Positions 11,478 to 24,900 of a DNA stretch of 64,000 bases are shown piece after piece (position 1 is the first letter of the stretch; each line of letters opens with the position of its first letter). The notes under the pieces are model-generated. The model was not told the DNA's origin and did not search any database. It saw only the letters and a program-made list of their open reading frames with translations. The stretch comes from Daucus carota subsp. sativus (Eukaryota; Streptophyta; Magnoliopsida; Apiales; Apiaceae). A program made the translations under genes and the position numbers. The DNA is taken from the NCBI RefSeq assembly GCF_001625215.2, contig NC_030389.2, positions 37,933,454 through 37,997,453 of the forward strand. The letters are read 5' to 3'.

Positions 11478-12607
11478 TGTATTTGTCGATACACACTGAC
11501 CATGAAATGATCCGGGCTGATTTCGTGTAGACGTGTGAATCTCAAATGACAACGTAAGTGAAATCCCTTGGTGCTGCTATGAACCAAGGATTCGACACTT
11601 TTTGTTCTTGTGGTCGAGAAAGAGTGTTGTGGTTGGTTGGCATGGTCCTAAGCTTCTTGTGATTCTGCCAAATTGATTGGACATCTAACGTTTGTATAGA
11701 TATTTTCACTGATTCTGTTTGTTCTTATATGACTACAAAGTGAGGACGTTCACTATTTTAGTTGGCATATGGTACAAAATTCAACTCTTGTGGCCTGGAC
11801 AGTAGGGCAGATGGAGACCATTCAATTCAAACAGAACACACTCCTTGTTCAAATAAGAGTCGGTTAAGGTTTAGACACATGAATCAAAGATAATTCAACC
11901 TTACAGAAAAATGGACTGATTGATATATTGAGTCATATATAATTAAATCTAGTTATATGAATACCTTTAGGATGGGAGAATTTTGTTTACTGTATTTAGT
12001 TTACAAATAACACCTTATATCATTTTGGGATAAAAAATATATATTAATTCAACTTTATGAGATGTGAACAACATAACAGCTACTGTATTAGAATTATAAA
12101 GTTGACTTAAATAAAAAAAACCAGATGGGTTGTTAGACTTTATTGATAATTCTTTTTTAAGGAACTTTATTGATACTTTAGACCTAGCTGTCATGCAAAA
12201 TTTTGTCGATAATATAATATCGTATGAAATGAAATGTGTATTAATGGCTCAAAGCAAGCATGAAGCACTGTTTATCTTTGTTGAAGGGTCACTTAATTTT
12301 ATACATAACCAAAACAGAGAAGATATCAGAAGAGCCCTCGAAATAAACTTCCAAACGCGGTTTTAGTTGTTTGTTTGTTTGTAATAAAAGGACAGTGTCG
12401 AATGAGACAATTACGGAGATTCTCTTGTGTAATTAAATACTTACAAGAACTCTGGAGCTTAACAGTACAGTAGTCTTGTGAAAGAACCGAGGCCCTTTTT
12501 GTCATTTGCTTCTTGTATTGTTTTTTAGCCGTTCACAGGGTTCCACTTTTAGCTTAGCTCACAAACCACATGTGCTTCTTGAATCTTGACACAATTCTGG
12601 AAATTTA

Positions 12608-13165
12608 TACTCCCTCCCTCAGCTCATTTGTTTACATCGGATACAGGAGCTCAGCACGCATTCTAACTCTCATAAAACGTAGTTTGATAAATTATTTTGA
12701 ATTTTTTTTTCTTATGAATAAAAGTTTGATGATTAGATTTTTATACAATTTTTTTTTCAATAATAAGTTACTCCCTCCGTCCCTTTTTATCTGTCCATTT
12801 TGGGGAAAAAAACACATACCAAGGAATACTTGATTGTATAAACTTTTTCATTAAATACCTCTAATTAATATCTTGAAAATGGTGGAATACCCCTATTTTA
12901 TGTCTTGAAAACATGAATTCAACCAAGTTTTAAATAAGTCAAGCCTTGAAAATTGAAATTATGGAGATATATTTGAAAAACTATCATTAAATTAGTTTTG
13001 AAAGTATAAATGGACATATAAATAGGGACAAATTCTTACTTCTAAAGTGGACAGATAAATAGGGACGGAGGGAGTATATAACTATGTTTTATATGCGTTT
13101 TAAAATACGTGTAGAGAACAGTGTAAAAAAACTGTAAAGAAATGAAATGAACAGATGGAGCATTA
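12608..13165. mobile_element. Older Stowaway MITE split by a younger one
   Basis: The left arm at 12608-12768 starts TACTCCCTCCCTCAGCTC. The right arm at 13077-13165 carries the matching half (AAAATACGTGTAGAGAACAG to GATGGAGCATTA). The two are separated by a complete second MITE. Worn ends show that the outer copy is older. The outer limits are approximate. Confidence 0.65.
12769..13076. mobile_element. Stowaway-type MITE (308 bp), nested
   Basis: Near-perfect inverted termini TACTCCCTCCGTCCCTTTTT and AATAGGGACGGAGGGAGTA lie within the older MITE, with TA at each side. The clean ends suggest a recent insertion. Confidence 0.85.
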
Positions 13166-13567
13166 AATAATTTCAAATTTCAAGTTATTTTATACTATCA
13201 TCTGGGAACGGCAGAGAAAGATATGCTTAAATTTTACAGTTTATACAAATTCTCCTGAAATATAGGGCCTCAGTTTAATTTATCAAGGTGTCCAAGTGGA
13301 GTAAATATTGAATATGAATAAACAAAAAGTCTCCACCGAATAATATTCGTTTTTCAAATGGTGCAAAGCTGTAAAATATACTCAAAGCACCAAGTACAAA
13401 CAGTATCAAACAACAAATAAGCATTGTTCATAAAACCTGGCCTTTAACATCCACCAAAAGTGCAAAAATTTTCATGAAAACCATGAACTGCAACTCAAAC
13501 AAAACACAAAAACTCAAAAACCTTTTATCATCATCATCAATTCATGATCAAGCTATACATGACAAAA

Positions 13568-14041
13568 TCAAACAGCCAAAATCTTACAAAGCCCATCAAA
13601 ATTAACCCCATCATCGCCCCCACCCAATCTAATCATAGCCTTAATATCATCATCCGAGGCCTCAAAACCAGTCAAACTCAAATAACTCTTGAGATCTTGA
13701 TGACCCACTTTGCCATCTCCATCTCTATCCATGACTCTAAAAACTTCTTCCATCACTCCATTCTTCTTGTTATTCCTCTCCTTTCGATCTCCTTGCAGAA
13801 CCTTCTCGAACTCATCGAATTCCACGTAGCCATTCTTGTTGGAGTCGGCCACTGTCATCATTGAGCCTATGGCGTCATCATCTTCAGCTGATGAAGATGG
13901 TGATATTTTGTGGGCATAGAATGTGGAGAGATCGTCGCGGCTGATCTTGCCATCGTGGTCTACGTCGAGGACTTCGAATGCGGACCGGAGGCCGGGCTTT
14001 CTGGTTGAAGAGATGCTAGTGTTGCTGCCTGTTGGACACAT
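13568..14041 (-). CDS. EF-hand calcium-binding protein, CP1/calmodulin-like type
   Basis: An intronless 157-residue calcium sensor. Three canonical EF-hand loops are visible: DVDHDGKISRDD (26-37), DSNKNGYVEFDE (66-77) and DRDGDGKVGHQD (105-116). A fourth, at about 140-151 (GGGDDGVNFDGL), has lost its first acidic ligand and is probably non-binding. Loops 1 and 3 have Asp instead of Glu at position 12, which tends to weaken calcium selectivity; loop 2 has Glu. The N-terminus MCPTGSN and overall layout resemble the plant calcium-binding protein CP1, a small soluble sensor of unknown target. No transmembrane segment or acylation glycine at position 2 is seen. A TATA box lies about 100 bp upstream. 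The start is the first ATG after that promoter. Confidence 0.9.
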   Translation of the reverse strand: MCPTGSNTSISSTRKPGLRSAFEVLDVDHDGKISRDDLSTFYAHKISPSSSAEDDDAIGSMMTVADSNKNGYVEFDEFEKVLQGDRKERNNKKNGVMEEVFRVMDRDGDGKVGHQDLKSYLSLTGFEASDDDIKAMIRLGGGDDGVNFDGLCKILAV

Positions 14042-14134
14042 GGTAATGAGAGATAATGTGGGAGAGATTGGGAGAGAGTTGAGGAGGGTTTTGAGAGAGG
14101 GTATAAAGTGAGAGGTTGAGGAGAAATGGGAGGG

Positions 14135-14147
14135 GTATATATAGGGA
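14135..14147 (-). promoter_or_regulatory. TATA box of the EF-hand gene
   Basis: The minus strand reads CCCTATATATACCCC about 95-105 bp upstream of the ATG at 14041. That would place transcription start near 14105-14115, just before a GA/CT-rich leader. Confidence 0.65.
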
Positions 14148-14149
14148 AA

Positions 14150-15955
14150 TGAAGTGGAAAATCATTAGTGGGTCAAATGAGATTCGAATGATATGAGTTT
14201 GGCTTGGTGAGCAAGCTGGTCCAAGCGCTTCGAATAGCAGTGGACGCGGTCTGATTTTAAGTCATTTTCGATTGGAAAATATATAAATTGAAAATTCGTT
14301 GAAAATTAAAAATAAGATTTGATGTGATGTTTTTTCAATTAATTTATTTTATTTTATAATCTTTTTTAATAAAATTTGAGTTCAATACTAAAAAATATAA
14401 ATTATAAATTAATTATTCATTTTCATAACTTCATTTATAATATAAAATTATACAAAGAAATAATTTAAACTAAATATTTATCCTATTAAATTACTAATCA
14501 TAAATCATAAATTCGACATCATAATTTTAAGTCTGAACAGACGGTTTTAATTTATGACTATCTAAGAAATATGCAGAGAGAGGAGAAGAATATACGTATG
14601 GCATGAGAGAGCACATAAATGTTTACGCATGGCATGACATCAGAACTGTGAGGTTGTGAAGCGTGTTGAAAACTCTCCACTTTATGCACGGTGCGAGTCC
14701 TTGACTCAAGGTCGCTATATGACATATATTGACCTGTAAATTTGGCATCTTTCTCCATGATTATACAACAGGATCTTTTTCTGTTGATATGTGTTTTTTC
14801 TTTTCATAATTGTATTGACATAATTTAAATATTTACATGAATACATTTCACTGTTTGAGCGAAATTAATCAGCTACGTTTTAACACACTTTAAAATATAC
14901 TTTCTCGTCTCTCTCATTTCTTATCAAATTGGTTGATCACCGAGTTTAAGAAATATATATATATAATAGTGGAAAAAAAAATGAGTGAAGTGGTGAGACT
15001 CATTAATTTTTAATGTATTGAAAGAAGATCGTGGAGTAAAAATAGTGCGAAAAGAAAAGAAAAATGGAGAAGTGACGGGACTCATTCACTATTTTTTTTA
15101 AGTTTTGAAATGTAAAGAATCAGATAAGACAAAATAAAAAGTGTAAAGAAATTGTTGGGACAAAAGGTGCATAATTAAAGATTATTCTCGATCGTAAGCA
15201 ACTTCCTACTCATAACTTATAGGCAAGAAACACTTTTTTTATGTTAAGCTAAACAAATCCTTAACTTTGAAAATAAATTTAAGTGAAAAATTGGAAGAGC
15301 TTCTGATTTGGTTGTCTATAAGATTAAACGAGAATTTCTGGCTTGAATTAAATTCTAATTCTAAATTTAAAAAAAAGGTCAATTAATCTTTCATCATAAA
15401 TAAAAATAAGTATCTAACATATTTAACAATAAATATGAATTTATAATAACACACGATTTTATTCATCGCGTAAAAAATTGGGATCTTATTATTTGCCGTT
15501 CCAGCTAAATATTCGTCAAATAACCGGGTTAGCCGTAGAAAACCGTCCATTAGGCCACCTCCACCTCCAGCCCAATTTAGCAAATACTCTACTATACTTC
15601 AAGACATCCCCTGATCCCCATCATTTCTACTAAAATGCAGATGCAGAAAAAGCACAATTTGAGTTCTAACAGAAAATTGACCATTCAGACCATCTTATAA
15701 CAATTTGCCTCTAGATAATCAGGGAACTATCAAAATCTGTTTCAGTTTGTGTTCATTAAACACGGTTTTACATATAGCATTTGGGGACCCAAAATCCCTT
15801 TTTACAATCACTTGGTTGATATACTGGAACAGATGGCTCTAAATCTCCTCTCTCTTCTGTAACTATATGCCTTTTCAGGCTAAGCCTATAATATCCTACA
15901 GTTGCAACTTGCAACAGCAATGAAAACTAATGCATATGGTGGCTACTGTTTTACA
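14150..15955. other. Intergenic region, no recognised gene
   Basis: AT-rich sequence. A degenerate Stowaway-like block is suspected at about 14890-15170 (TTTCTCGTCTCTCTCATTTC to AAATTGTTGGGACAAAAG) but its ends are too worn to call. The last 300 bp (15650-15955) should be the 3' UTR of the minus-strand membrane-protein gene. Confidence 0.45.
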
Positions 15956-18900
15956 TCAACGAACAGGAGATGAAAAGAAAATAACTACAAAATACACAAA
16001 AAATCCTGCCAAAAGAATTCCTGCATAAATCAAATTTTGGGAAGATTGCACAGGCAACTTGTATTGAATACTGCAGCATCTCATTTTTTCCTTCTCGCTG
16101 ATCAGAACATGGTCCACATACCTGCACATCATATATTAATCATGACCATTAAACAGAAGAACCCTCCCGATGGACACAAAAGCCATCATAATCGTGGGAA
16201 ACATATAATGGTAGCTCAATTTTGTTAGTAACATAGTCCACAAAAACTTACTGCTGGGTAAAGATGGAGCTTTGAAGAATTTCAGAGCTGTTTAGGTGTG
16301 CATCTTGCAGCTTGTGATCATATAGCAGGGAAGAGAGATCTACTAGCTGTTCTTCAAGGCCCTATTTTCATTCAGGCAAAAAATCATGAGAAACACAAGT
16401 CATATATTGTCCATGCACAGAAACATTAAAATTTGAAGACTCACGTCCAAGTATTTTTCTAATCTTTCTACTAATTCATGTGGAAATGGTTCAGGCAGGT
16501 TGGTGGTTTTCTTGTAGAACTTTTCCAACCATAACTCAGTGCTTGACTTGTTCCTTTTTCCCTTCACAGGTTCACCAAGAGGGGTCTTCAAATACTCGGA
16601 AGCAAATGATTGAACAGCCTGTAGAAGAAGAAACCCAATCAATGAGCATATATCTGAGCATATAAAGGGTTAATTTTGAAAGCGCAAATTACCTCTGAGG
16701 TATCCCGAATACGATGAAGAGCAGAATCTACACGCGCATATATTGTGTTTCTCTGTTAAGAAGAGTAAAATATGAGAAGCATACTATGGAATATAGGCAG
16801 GCGGTCTTATTGATTGATAAACAATAGATGTATTCAGTCAAATTGGTTAAGAAAATAACTATAAATGCCTCGCAAGTAATTTGCTAATATAGATGCCACG
16901 TAGCATGTTACTTCTTATAAACAATTTCTAAATACATGCAAATAAAAGAGCAATAGCTCAGGCTTACCAACGCGACATCCTGAAGCATTTGACTTAATTG
17001 TGAAGTATTTGAAAATGGTCCAAATGGATGACAACCCGCTGCCAAAAGCCAATTCACTACTGGCCTTTCATGCACGTGGGAAGCCTTTTCGTATGGTGCA
17101 CTTACCCCTCCCACAACAGAAGCCAGCCCAGCGATTATATGTCGCTGAGCTTGAGATGGAATAGCTTGCCTTCTCAATGTTTCCGAAACATAACTGTCCA
17201 TTGTTATAGCAAAAAAATTAGAAACGATTCTTTTTATTTCGCTAAATTAGAAACACTGTTTTTACTTTCAGTATGTTGAGATTATAGTCAGATAAGCTTA
17301 TCATTTATATGTATGTATTCATTCTAAAGAGGCTAGTGCTCACTGCCAAAAAATAATCTTGGATCAATTCCTAAGACTATACTTTAAGTTTGATGATTCC
17401 CCATATCCCTTTCCTCATCTCCCGGACAATTTACATATGCCTCAACAAACCAGGTATCATTAGCCCAAAAAAAAAAATCTTTATATTTCTCTTTATATAT
17501 GGTTTTAATGGTAATAGCGGTAAGCGCCCTTTAATTGGCATAACCTATTTAAAAGTGTTCAACACAAGCAATAAAGCTATGCCCTGCATTCCAAAAAACT
17601 TCAAGCTTCAAAATAACTTTTACAAAAGATCTCCCAAAATCAGCCTAAAACTTAAAGGTGTAAAAATAATGTCTAATATACTAAAATAAGTAATGACATG
17701 AAAAGTACATACACCAAACATTACACAACACATCACAACAGTATAAAATTATATGTGCTGAGGCTTATTCTGGTATTAAGAGGAATGGAACTTACATTTT
17801 GAAAGGGAGTAATTTATAATATGCGCTCATGAATCAAGCTATAAAGTGGAGTGAAGTACATATTGACCATGTACCTTAAAGGTATCTTCTCATTTTGATG
17901 CTGAAGAACGATAACTACATCATTATTAGTCCATACTAGACTTTCATCTTCCATCATAAGGTGGGGATCCACATCAGCTAATGATAGAACAAAGCTGTGA
18001 AAAAGATCAATGGCAAAATAAAATCAGTATTCCTGGCCTATAAAATAAAGTATATTTACATTGACTGTAATATCCACCCAACAAAATGAAAATGATCGAT
18101 AAATGTTTATTATTTGCTACAAATATTAGCAAATATAGCATTACCGTTTTAATCTTTTAGTCTTTAATATCAAGAAAGGACTAAATTGTAAATCTTCGAA
18201 CACTTTTTTTTACCATTAACGAAATAGTAAAAATAATCAAGATTGATGATAAAAGAAAAATAAGAAAGGCTTTTTTTGATTTTGATACTTGGTTCCAAAC
18301 AAATTATCAGATATACATGGAAGCTACAGCTGCTCATGTGTCAGCACCAAACGATATGATTTTTTTAGCAACTTAAGGGCCGAAAAAACTTATGGACTAC
18401 CCTAAAGTCTGTTCTATAAAATAGGAAGACAGTGAACTTACACAGGAATCACTCTTGTTCCATAAGTCCGGTACAAATCCCCTTGTTTTTGAGTCTTTTT
18501 CTTTTTATCCTTGCCTCGTTTCGAGTTATATGTAGCCCAAAGAGGTTTATGCTTTAAAATTGAATCGCTTGAACCATCATTCTCATCTGCCCAGTGCTGG
18601 TGGAAAGACAATTACTTTTAGGCCTACTGATAAAAAGTTAAGTAGTTGACTAAACAAACACAGATGAACACATTCTCTACATAACATTTAGAAATAATTA
18701 TGTCAATTGATACAGAAGAATATGATATTTGCTTTATCAAATAGTACAACCAACCTGGCGGAGAAAAAATTTACTAGAGAGGGACGGATCAGACACTTCA
18801 AGTAAACCTGCAGCTAGCACATCAGCAGATCGTTCCATTTCCTGAAATGAACATAATAAGATATAATAAAAGTTACCTGGGAAATGAACATTATGAGAAG

Positions 18901-21900
18901 CCAATACTAAAGGGCGATGAAAAATTTATATCTTCCCTCCCTAATTTTTGTAAAAACAATCATAGAGAAAAAGGGAGGAAGAAGAGTTTAGCCTCCAAAG
19001 AAAATTCCTTCCTGTACTTTTCAAAGGCTAATAAAAAATATTACAAATTCAAAACTGACACTACAGATTAAGATTTGAAGAAAAAAAGTCATTCCAGTAT
19101 TAATTTCAGTATAATTTACAATATGCTTGACATGATATATTATTTGCAGGCATATGATTTTTAAACTGGAAAATGATCAATTTACCCTTATGACTAAATG
19201 TTCATCTATAATCTTTAACAGAAGTGCACTATGGTCATAAAGTGGTCAAACAACCTCATTCTAGGATCGTATTTAAATTCCTTGCATTATGGATGGCAAA
19301 ATACTAAACCTTTAAAGCCTGCTATTTTCCAAGGGAATAAACTTACAATTTTTCCTTCTATCAATAAATTGTAAGCTAAAACTAACGTGACTGCACCTCT
19401 TTTAGAATAGCACCATCGAGATAAGTCTTGGTATGAACATGAAAACGGCCATCCTTCTTTGTTTCTTGAAGGGAATGACTTCGCATTGCTTTCGAAACAG
19501 CAATGGCCAACTTCTCATGGTGATGCAATAAATGTGAACCACCTACTATTACTACTTCTTGACCACTGTGCACCATCTTTTTAACCTGGAAAGGATCAGA
19601 GAGATCACAGATAATGCAAACAAAAGTATTATAAGAAAACATCATTCTGAATATGGTTTTGTTGATAAACATCAAATTAAAGACAAATGAAATAGGTTTA
19701 GTGATTGTTGGGTCATGATCAACTGCATGAACTTTAATCCTCAGTTGCTCCCAGCCTCCCACACATAATAACTCTACACAACCCTCAATCTTCAGTAAAC
19801 TAGTACTTGACTGGTAACAGTGGAACTAAACACCACCAGTAGGCTAGTGATTTTCTGACAAGGTGGTGGCCACATAATTATACTCTTGGTTGCAACCATA
19901 AATGAATAAAAGAAAAGGAAAAGGACTGTTTCATAAGAAATTAAAAAGGAATCATTATTAATTAAACCCTACAAATAACTCACCTCGGCTTCAATAGCTT
20001 CAACGTTTATACTGTAGTTATGACCTCTCTCCATGATATTGTATCGATTGTGATTTTGGAGGACAATGATTGGTATGAGCAAACGAGTAGTTAGATCAAC
20101 AGTCTCAAACCTGATTCCACACGACAAAAACAAAACCAAGCACCGTTAAAATGAAGACCTTAAGCAATTAGTTATCACACATGCAACACATTTAACAAGA
20201 AACATAAAAATACTTGGTTGGTTAACATGTCCAACTATTGTCAGCTAGAGTTGGAAAAGAATATTTATATGCAACCCTCAAGACGATAAAAATGTCTTAA
20301 AACATCCTTGTTGCGCCCCCTGTAAACTACATTGCAAAACAAATGCGTGTGTTGCTCATGCCCGTGACTTGCATCTCTTCGCATTTACCATTGTGCGTGA
20401 ATTTGAAATTGCAAAGTTGACATGTACCAACACAACAAAGGAAGATTGAATATGTGAATAATGCCACTATTTTCCGAGTACATGTATATATCTCATATTT
20501 GTACCAGCTCCCATATGGAAATGAGATGAGTACAATATAAAGGCACAAGTCCATAAATACCAAACCCAATGCCATAAGACAATGTTGAGCAACCAATAAT
20601 ATTTGATGAGATCTGTGTATTACAGAATTTTGAGGCACCAACAGAGATCTCTGGCATTAATGTTCAACAGGGAATATTCCCCATCCCCCAACCCTTTCAA
20701 GTGATCATTTGTCAAAATAAATCTTGAAGTCCAGCCGTAGCATGAAAAAAAAAAACTTGCAGGAAATAAACTATTAATAGTTCACAACCTTTACAACGAA
20801 TGATTAAAAATTAATTATCACTGAGTAACATAGCATACCTAACATCGGGAGCTATAACGTGCTCAATCGTGGTTGCAACCAGAGAAGCAACTCGTCCAAA
20901 AAACATGTCAGTGGAGTAAGGCTCACTAATTGAACCTGAACCCTTTGGATACATCACATTCCGCAAACGAGGAAGCGTTTTAGAACTGACACTGCCTTCT
21001 TCAGTTTCAATCTTTCCATAAGTGCATGGTCCTGCTGAAAGATCGATCACAACAAACCTAAAAGCATAATGAGAAAACAATTCAAAAGCTGTCCACATGG
21101 TTGACTAGTTAGAATAAGCGGACCTAGTATATTATTTCTAAGTGAGACGCACTATTAACATTATTACAAGTACATACTAACTGCATACTTTATATTTCTG
21201 TTAAACATAACAGCTCAGCTAGCACAATGCATGTCACTGCAGAGGTAAGTTATGACTTATGTTACAAAAGATTGACGGTCAAAATTCTTTTATCATTTTT
21301 CGGAACACGATAATGGTGTCTTAAAAGAGATGCAAGGTCTAAAAAAGTGTCTTTCTCCAACACCTTATGATTTTGGGAAAGTTGGTCATCAAACATAGTA
21401 GCTGAGCTCATATTGTGGCCATGAGCCGAGCCTCAGGACCTATTAACAAGAAAGAGAGCATTTTTTTAACTTCGTCCAAATAAGAGTTGTACTCTTAGTG
21501 ACGTATTCTGTTTCTCAGCATCATCTCTATTCCCTTCGTCAATTTTCCTATTCTGCCTAGGTCAACAGATTTCTTTATTAATTCCATTACCTTATCCTTA
21601 CCCATGAGGTTCCAATATTTATCCCTTAATTTTATTAGGAGGGGTTCTTCAGCATTCTAAAATAAGGGGCTTGTACTCCCCGACCCAAATCCATCGGAAA
21701 GAAAAAGACGGCAGGGAAATTGCGGATCTTGCTGTTCCAGCAAAAGCAAAGATCATTTGCCAAGCGAATTAAGCGGGTCAACCTTTTTTTAGCTTCGCCG
21801 AAGACATAATTAGCTATCTATTAATAAACATCTAATAAGAGAAATTATATTCGTATTCTCTTATCTAAGCTTCTTCCCTGTTCATGAGCTCCCTTGTATT

Positions 21901-24900
21901 GGTTCAGCAGCCCCAGACCGCACAAGCCTAGGCTGAGCCTACCTCCAACCCACACCTGTGGCACGGTGGTCAGGGGTGGCTAATCATTTACCGAAGCCTT
22001 GTTCAAAATTTAAAATGAGGCTTCTACAACAATTTAAATTACAATTAAATATATATATTTTTTACCACAAATAATAAAGTAGTAAGTTTAAAATAAAAAT
22101 ATGTATTTATTTTAAATATAAATATTAATAAAAATAATATTGTATACAAGTAAATTTACATTTAAGAATAAGTAATTTGAATACATGGTTGTTTATATCA
22201 ATTTAAATTTTTATAAATATAAGAAATTGTAGGCTAAAAAGAAAAATCAGTTCAATAAAATGTCATTGTCAATAATAAAAAAATTTAGTTAGATATAAAT
22301 AATTTTTTATTTAGTGGTGAAATGATATGAAATACATAAACATTTTTATATAAATAAATAAATATTCGATTTATTATATATACATAATAAAATATGAGGC
22401 CCTGTGCAAGCGCTCCACTACACGTCATTAGACGGCACCCACGGTGGTCAATGAATTTTTTGGGTTCAGAATTGATAAGTGATTCAAGTCGGAATCTACG
22501 ACAAAACTTAGCCCCCATCAACAGATTACGACCCGGCTTCAGATTTCCCTTCCTCGCGTCCATCGCCCAATCAGAGATGGGTACTTCTTCCTCCATTCCT
22601 TAAAAATTTCATTTTGAACACTAAGGTTATGCTCATGAGTCCATGACTTTCGAAAAAAGGTGTGTGTTATAAAAAATATCAGAGCCATTTAGTCACTTTC
22701 CCCACTCCTTAAGGTTTTGGGATAGTTGACCATCTAATACATCTTGCTGCTCTACTGTATTTAGCTTAAAAAAACATTTATTTGCAATACCAGCCAATTC
22801 TAAGGAAATTTTGAAGTAAGCACCTCCAAAGATTTATATAGCACTTGGTTCCTTAATTTATCTTCTTGGTCATATCAAGGTCAAGCTCATTATGGAAACT
22901 TGAGATAAAATAAGCAAAGATGCCAGGTAAGGAAACACAAAAAATTCAACTCCAACCCATTATAACAGCGAAATCTATGTTCAAGTAAGTTAAATAATAT
23001 TTCAAACCAGACACCGAGTAATAGAATGCTTCATCAATATAAATCTCGAGAGAACTGATAACTCAACACAACCTATAAATTCATAAAATGATTGAAAAAG
23101 ATGAAAAAACATGAAATTGTTAATTGTTACAAAAATCAAGAATATGCTCAGATTCATTTAGCATAAAAAATTGTTACCTGCCAGAGCCTAACCAAATTTG
23201 AGATGCTCCTCCGCCATTGTAACGATACTGGTAAATGTAGTCTCCCTCTTGTTTCTTCATCTCCTCTTCAGTTAACGGGTTAATTTTTCCATACATTAAG
23301 CTGTCAAAATCAACGTCTTTGTTCCATGGATCCATCCTTACCTGTACACAGAAGAAGAAGCTATTCAATAAAATTTTATGATGCTGAAACTGCAAGGCAA
23401 CTTGGAAGGCTTGACAGAAGAATGGGGTATAAAAAGTTTAGAAATTATCATCATTAAAGAGATATTAAAACATTGACAGTGATCTAATATCTAAATTAAA
23501 TATTGATCTGAGATTATGATAGCGACTCCTGTACTAGGCAACTTGTAATTGTATTTATTAATATCTGCCACAGAATACCTTGTCAAAATTAACAATAAAT
23601 ATTGCACTGGGCATAGTTCTGTCCATCTCTTCTGTAGGATCGCCTCCACTCTCAATGTCAAATAAGTAAGAGTACAACTTACTAAATTCTGGTTCCACTG
23701 CTGTTGCGTCAACTTCAAACAAGGAGACTTCTCTACCAAAATCAATCTACATAAAAACTATAAAATTAGAATTCATCTTGAAATTAAGTAACTAGCAGAA
23801 ACTACATTAAGCAGTCACTGTCACCTCTCTTGCAGTTCCAGCAGTAGTCATGGCCGATCTCAGTACTTTCTCAAGTGCTATCAATTCTGGTTGGCCAGCC
23901 TGTAGCGATTACTATGTGTAAGTACATTCTAAACTCATACGGACTATAGCAATCTAATTTCACATTTTCTTCCTTTATTGTACAAGTTCGATAAAATTGT
24001 ACTCCTAGAAAAATGCAAGATGCAACCTACAATTAATTTTTGTCATACCATACCGGCTTATCTTAGGTGAAACGACCAGTAATATTACATCTTTCCAAGA
24101 CCAAGGAGTTGTGAAAAGCAATACAAACAGGAGTTCAAATCATAAAATTATAAAAAATATAATAATTAAAAAAAAACTACAGATTGAAATTGTTTTAGCA
24201 TCCTGTCTAAATGGGTTTCTTTCTCTGGAGTAGATATCACCCTCAGGTAACGCTATCTAATGAAGTATAAGCCAGTGCTGAACTAGAACACAACATACTA
24301 AGCTCTCCTTTTGGCATTTGCAAATCTGACCTGATAAATTTACATAAATTCAAAAGAAATTTGACATTCTTTGCATTCTGTTATATCACAAACTAAAAAA
24401 TATACATCGAAGGGGATAATAAAATCTAACTATTTACAACAACAATATTGTAGAGGCTTACTGGAAATGCATTATAGACAATGTGATGCTCAATGTCAAG
24501 GAGCTCGCCTGTCTCTAGGCATGATGGTCTGTGAGTTGGGAAGCCAACTCTCAAAAACTCTTCCAACTTTTGGGAATCTATCGAGTACCTATAGCCTCCA
24601 TCTCCATTAAAACCAATGAGGACAATATTTACTTCAAGTGGGACTTGGAATGGTACCTGCAAATTATTTTGCAATGATTATTTGACATTCTACAAAACCT
24701 TAAATATCACATAGAACTGTTGCAATCTATTGTATTCATCATCTAACACTCAGACAAGACTGAACATAGCATTGCTATAATAATATATCAAACATTGAAG
24801 TCATGAAAGAGTAAGAAAGAAATTAATAATTAATTTTGGTATATACACGTCATAAGATGATGGCCGTACATTAGGGGTGTATTCGATTGGGATTTTAATG

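Larger units (their letters stand above)
10890..13540. other. Intergenic region between SLD5 and the EF-hand gene
   Basis: Apart from the SLD5 3' UTR (to roughly 11100) and the MITEs listed separately, no gene is recognised. The 11480-12600 part is unique-looking AT-rich DNA with short frames but no family signature. Confidence 0.5.

Noticed and set aside
14890-15170. Possible further Stowaway MITE
   Set aside because: Ends are too worn to pair with confidence, so it is only mentioned in the intergenic entry.
22285-22603. Overlapping frames on both strands in intron 5 of the membrane-protein gene
   Set aside because: No family signature, not in phase with neighbouring exons, and probably part of old inserted DNA.
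24180-24262. Exon-like stretch on the minus strand in the membrane-protein gene ([14 protein letters not shown])
   Set aside because: Including it would break the frame with the next exon, whereas skipping it joins YNAFP to [11 protein letters not shown] cleanly in phase 0.
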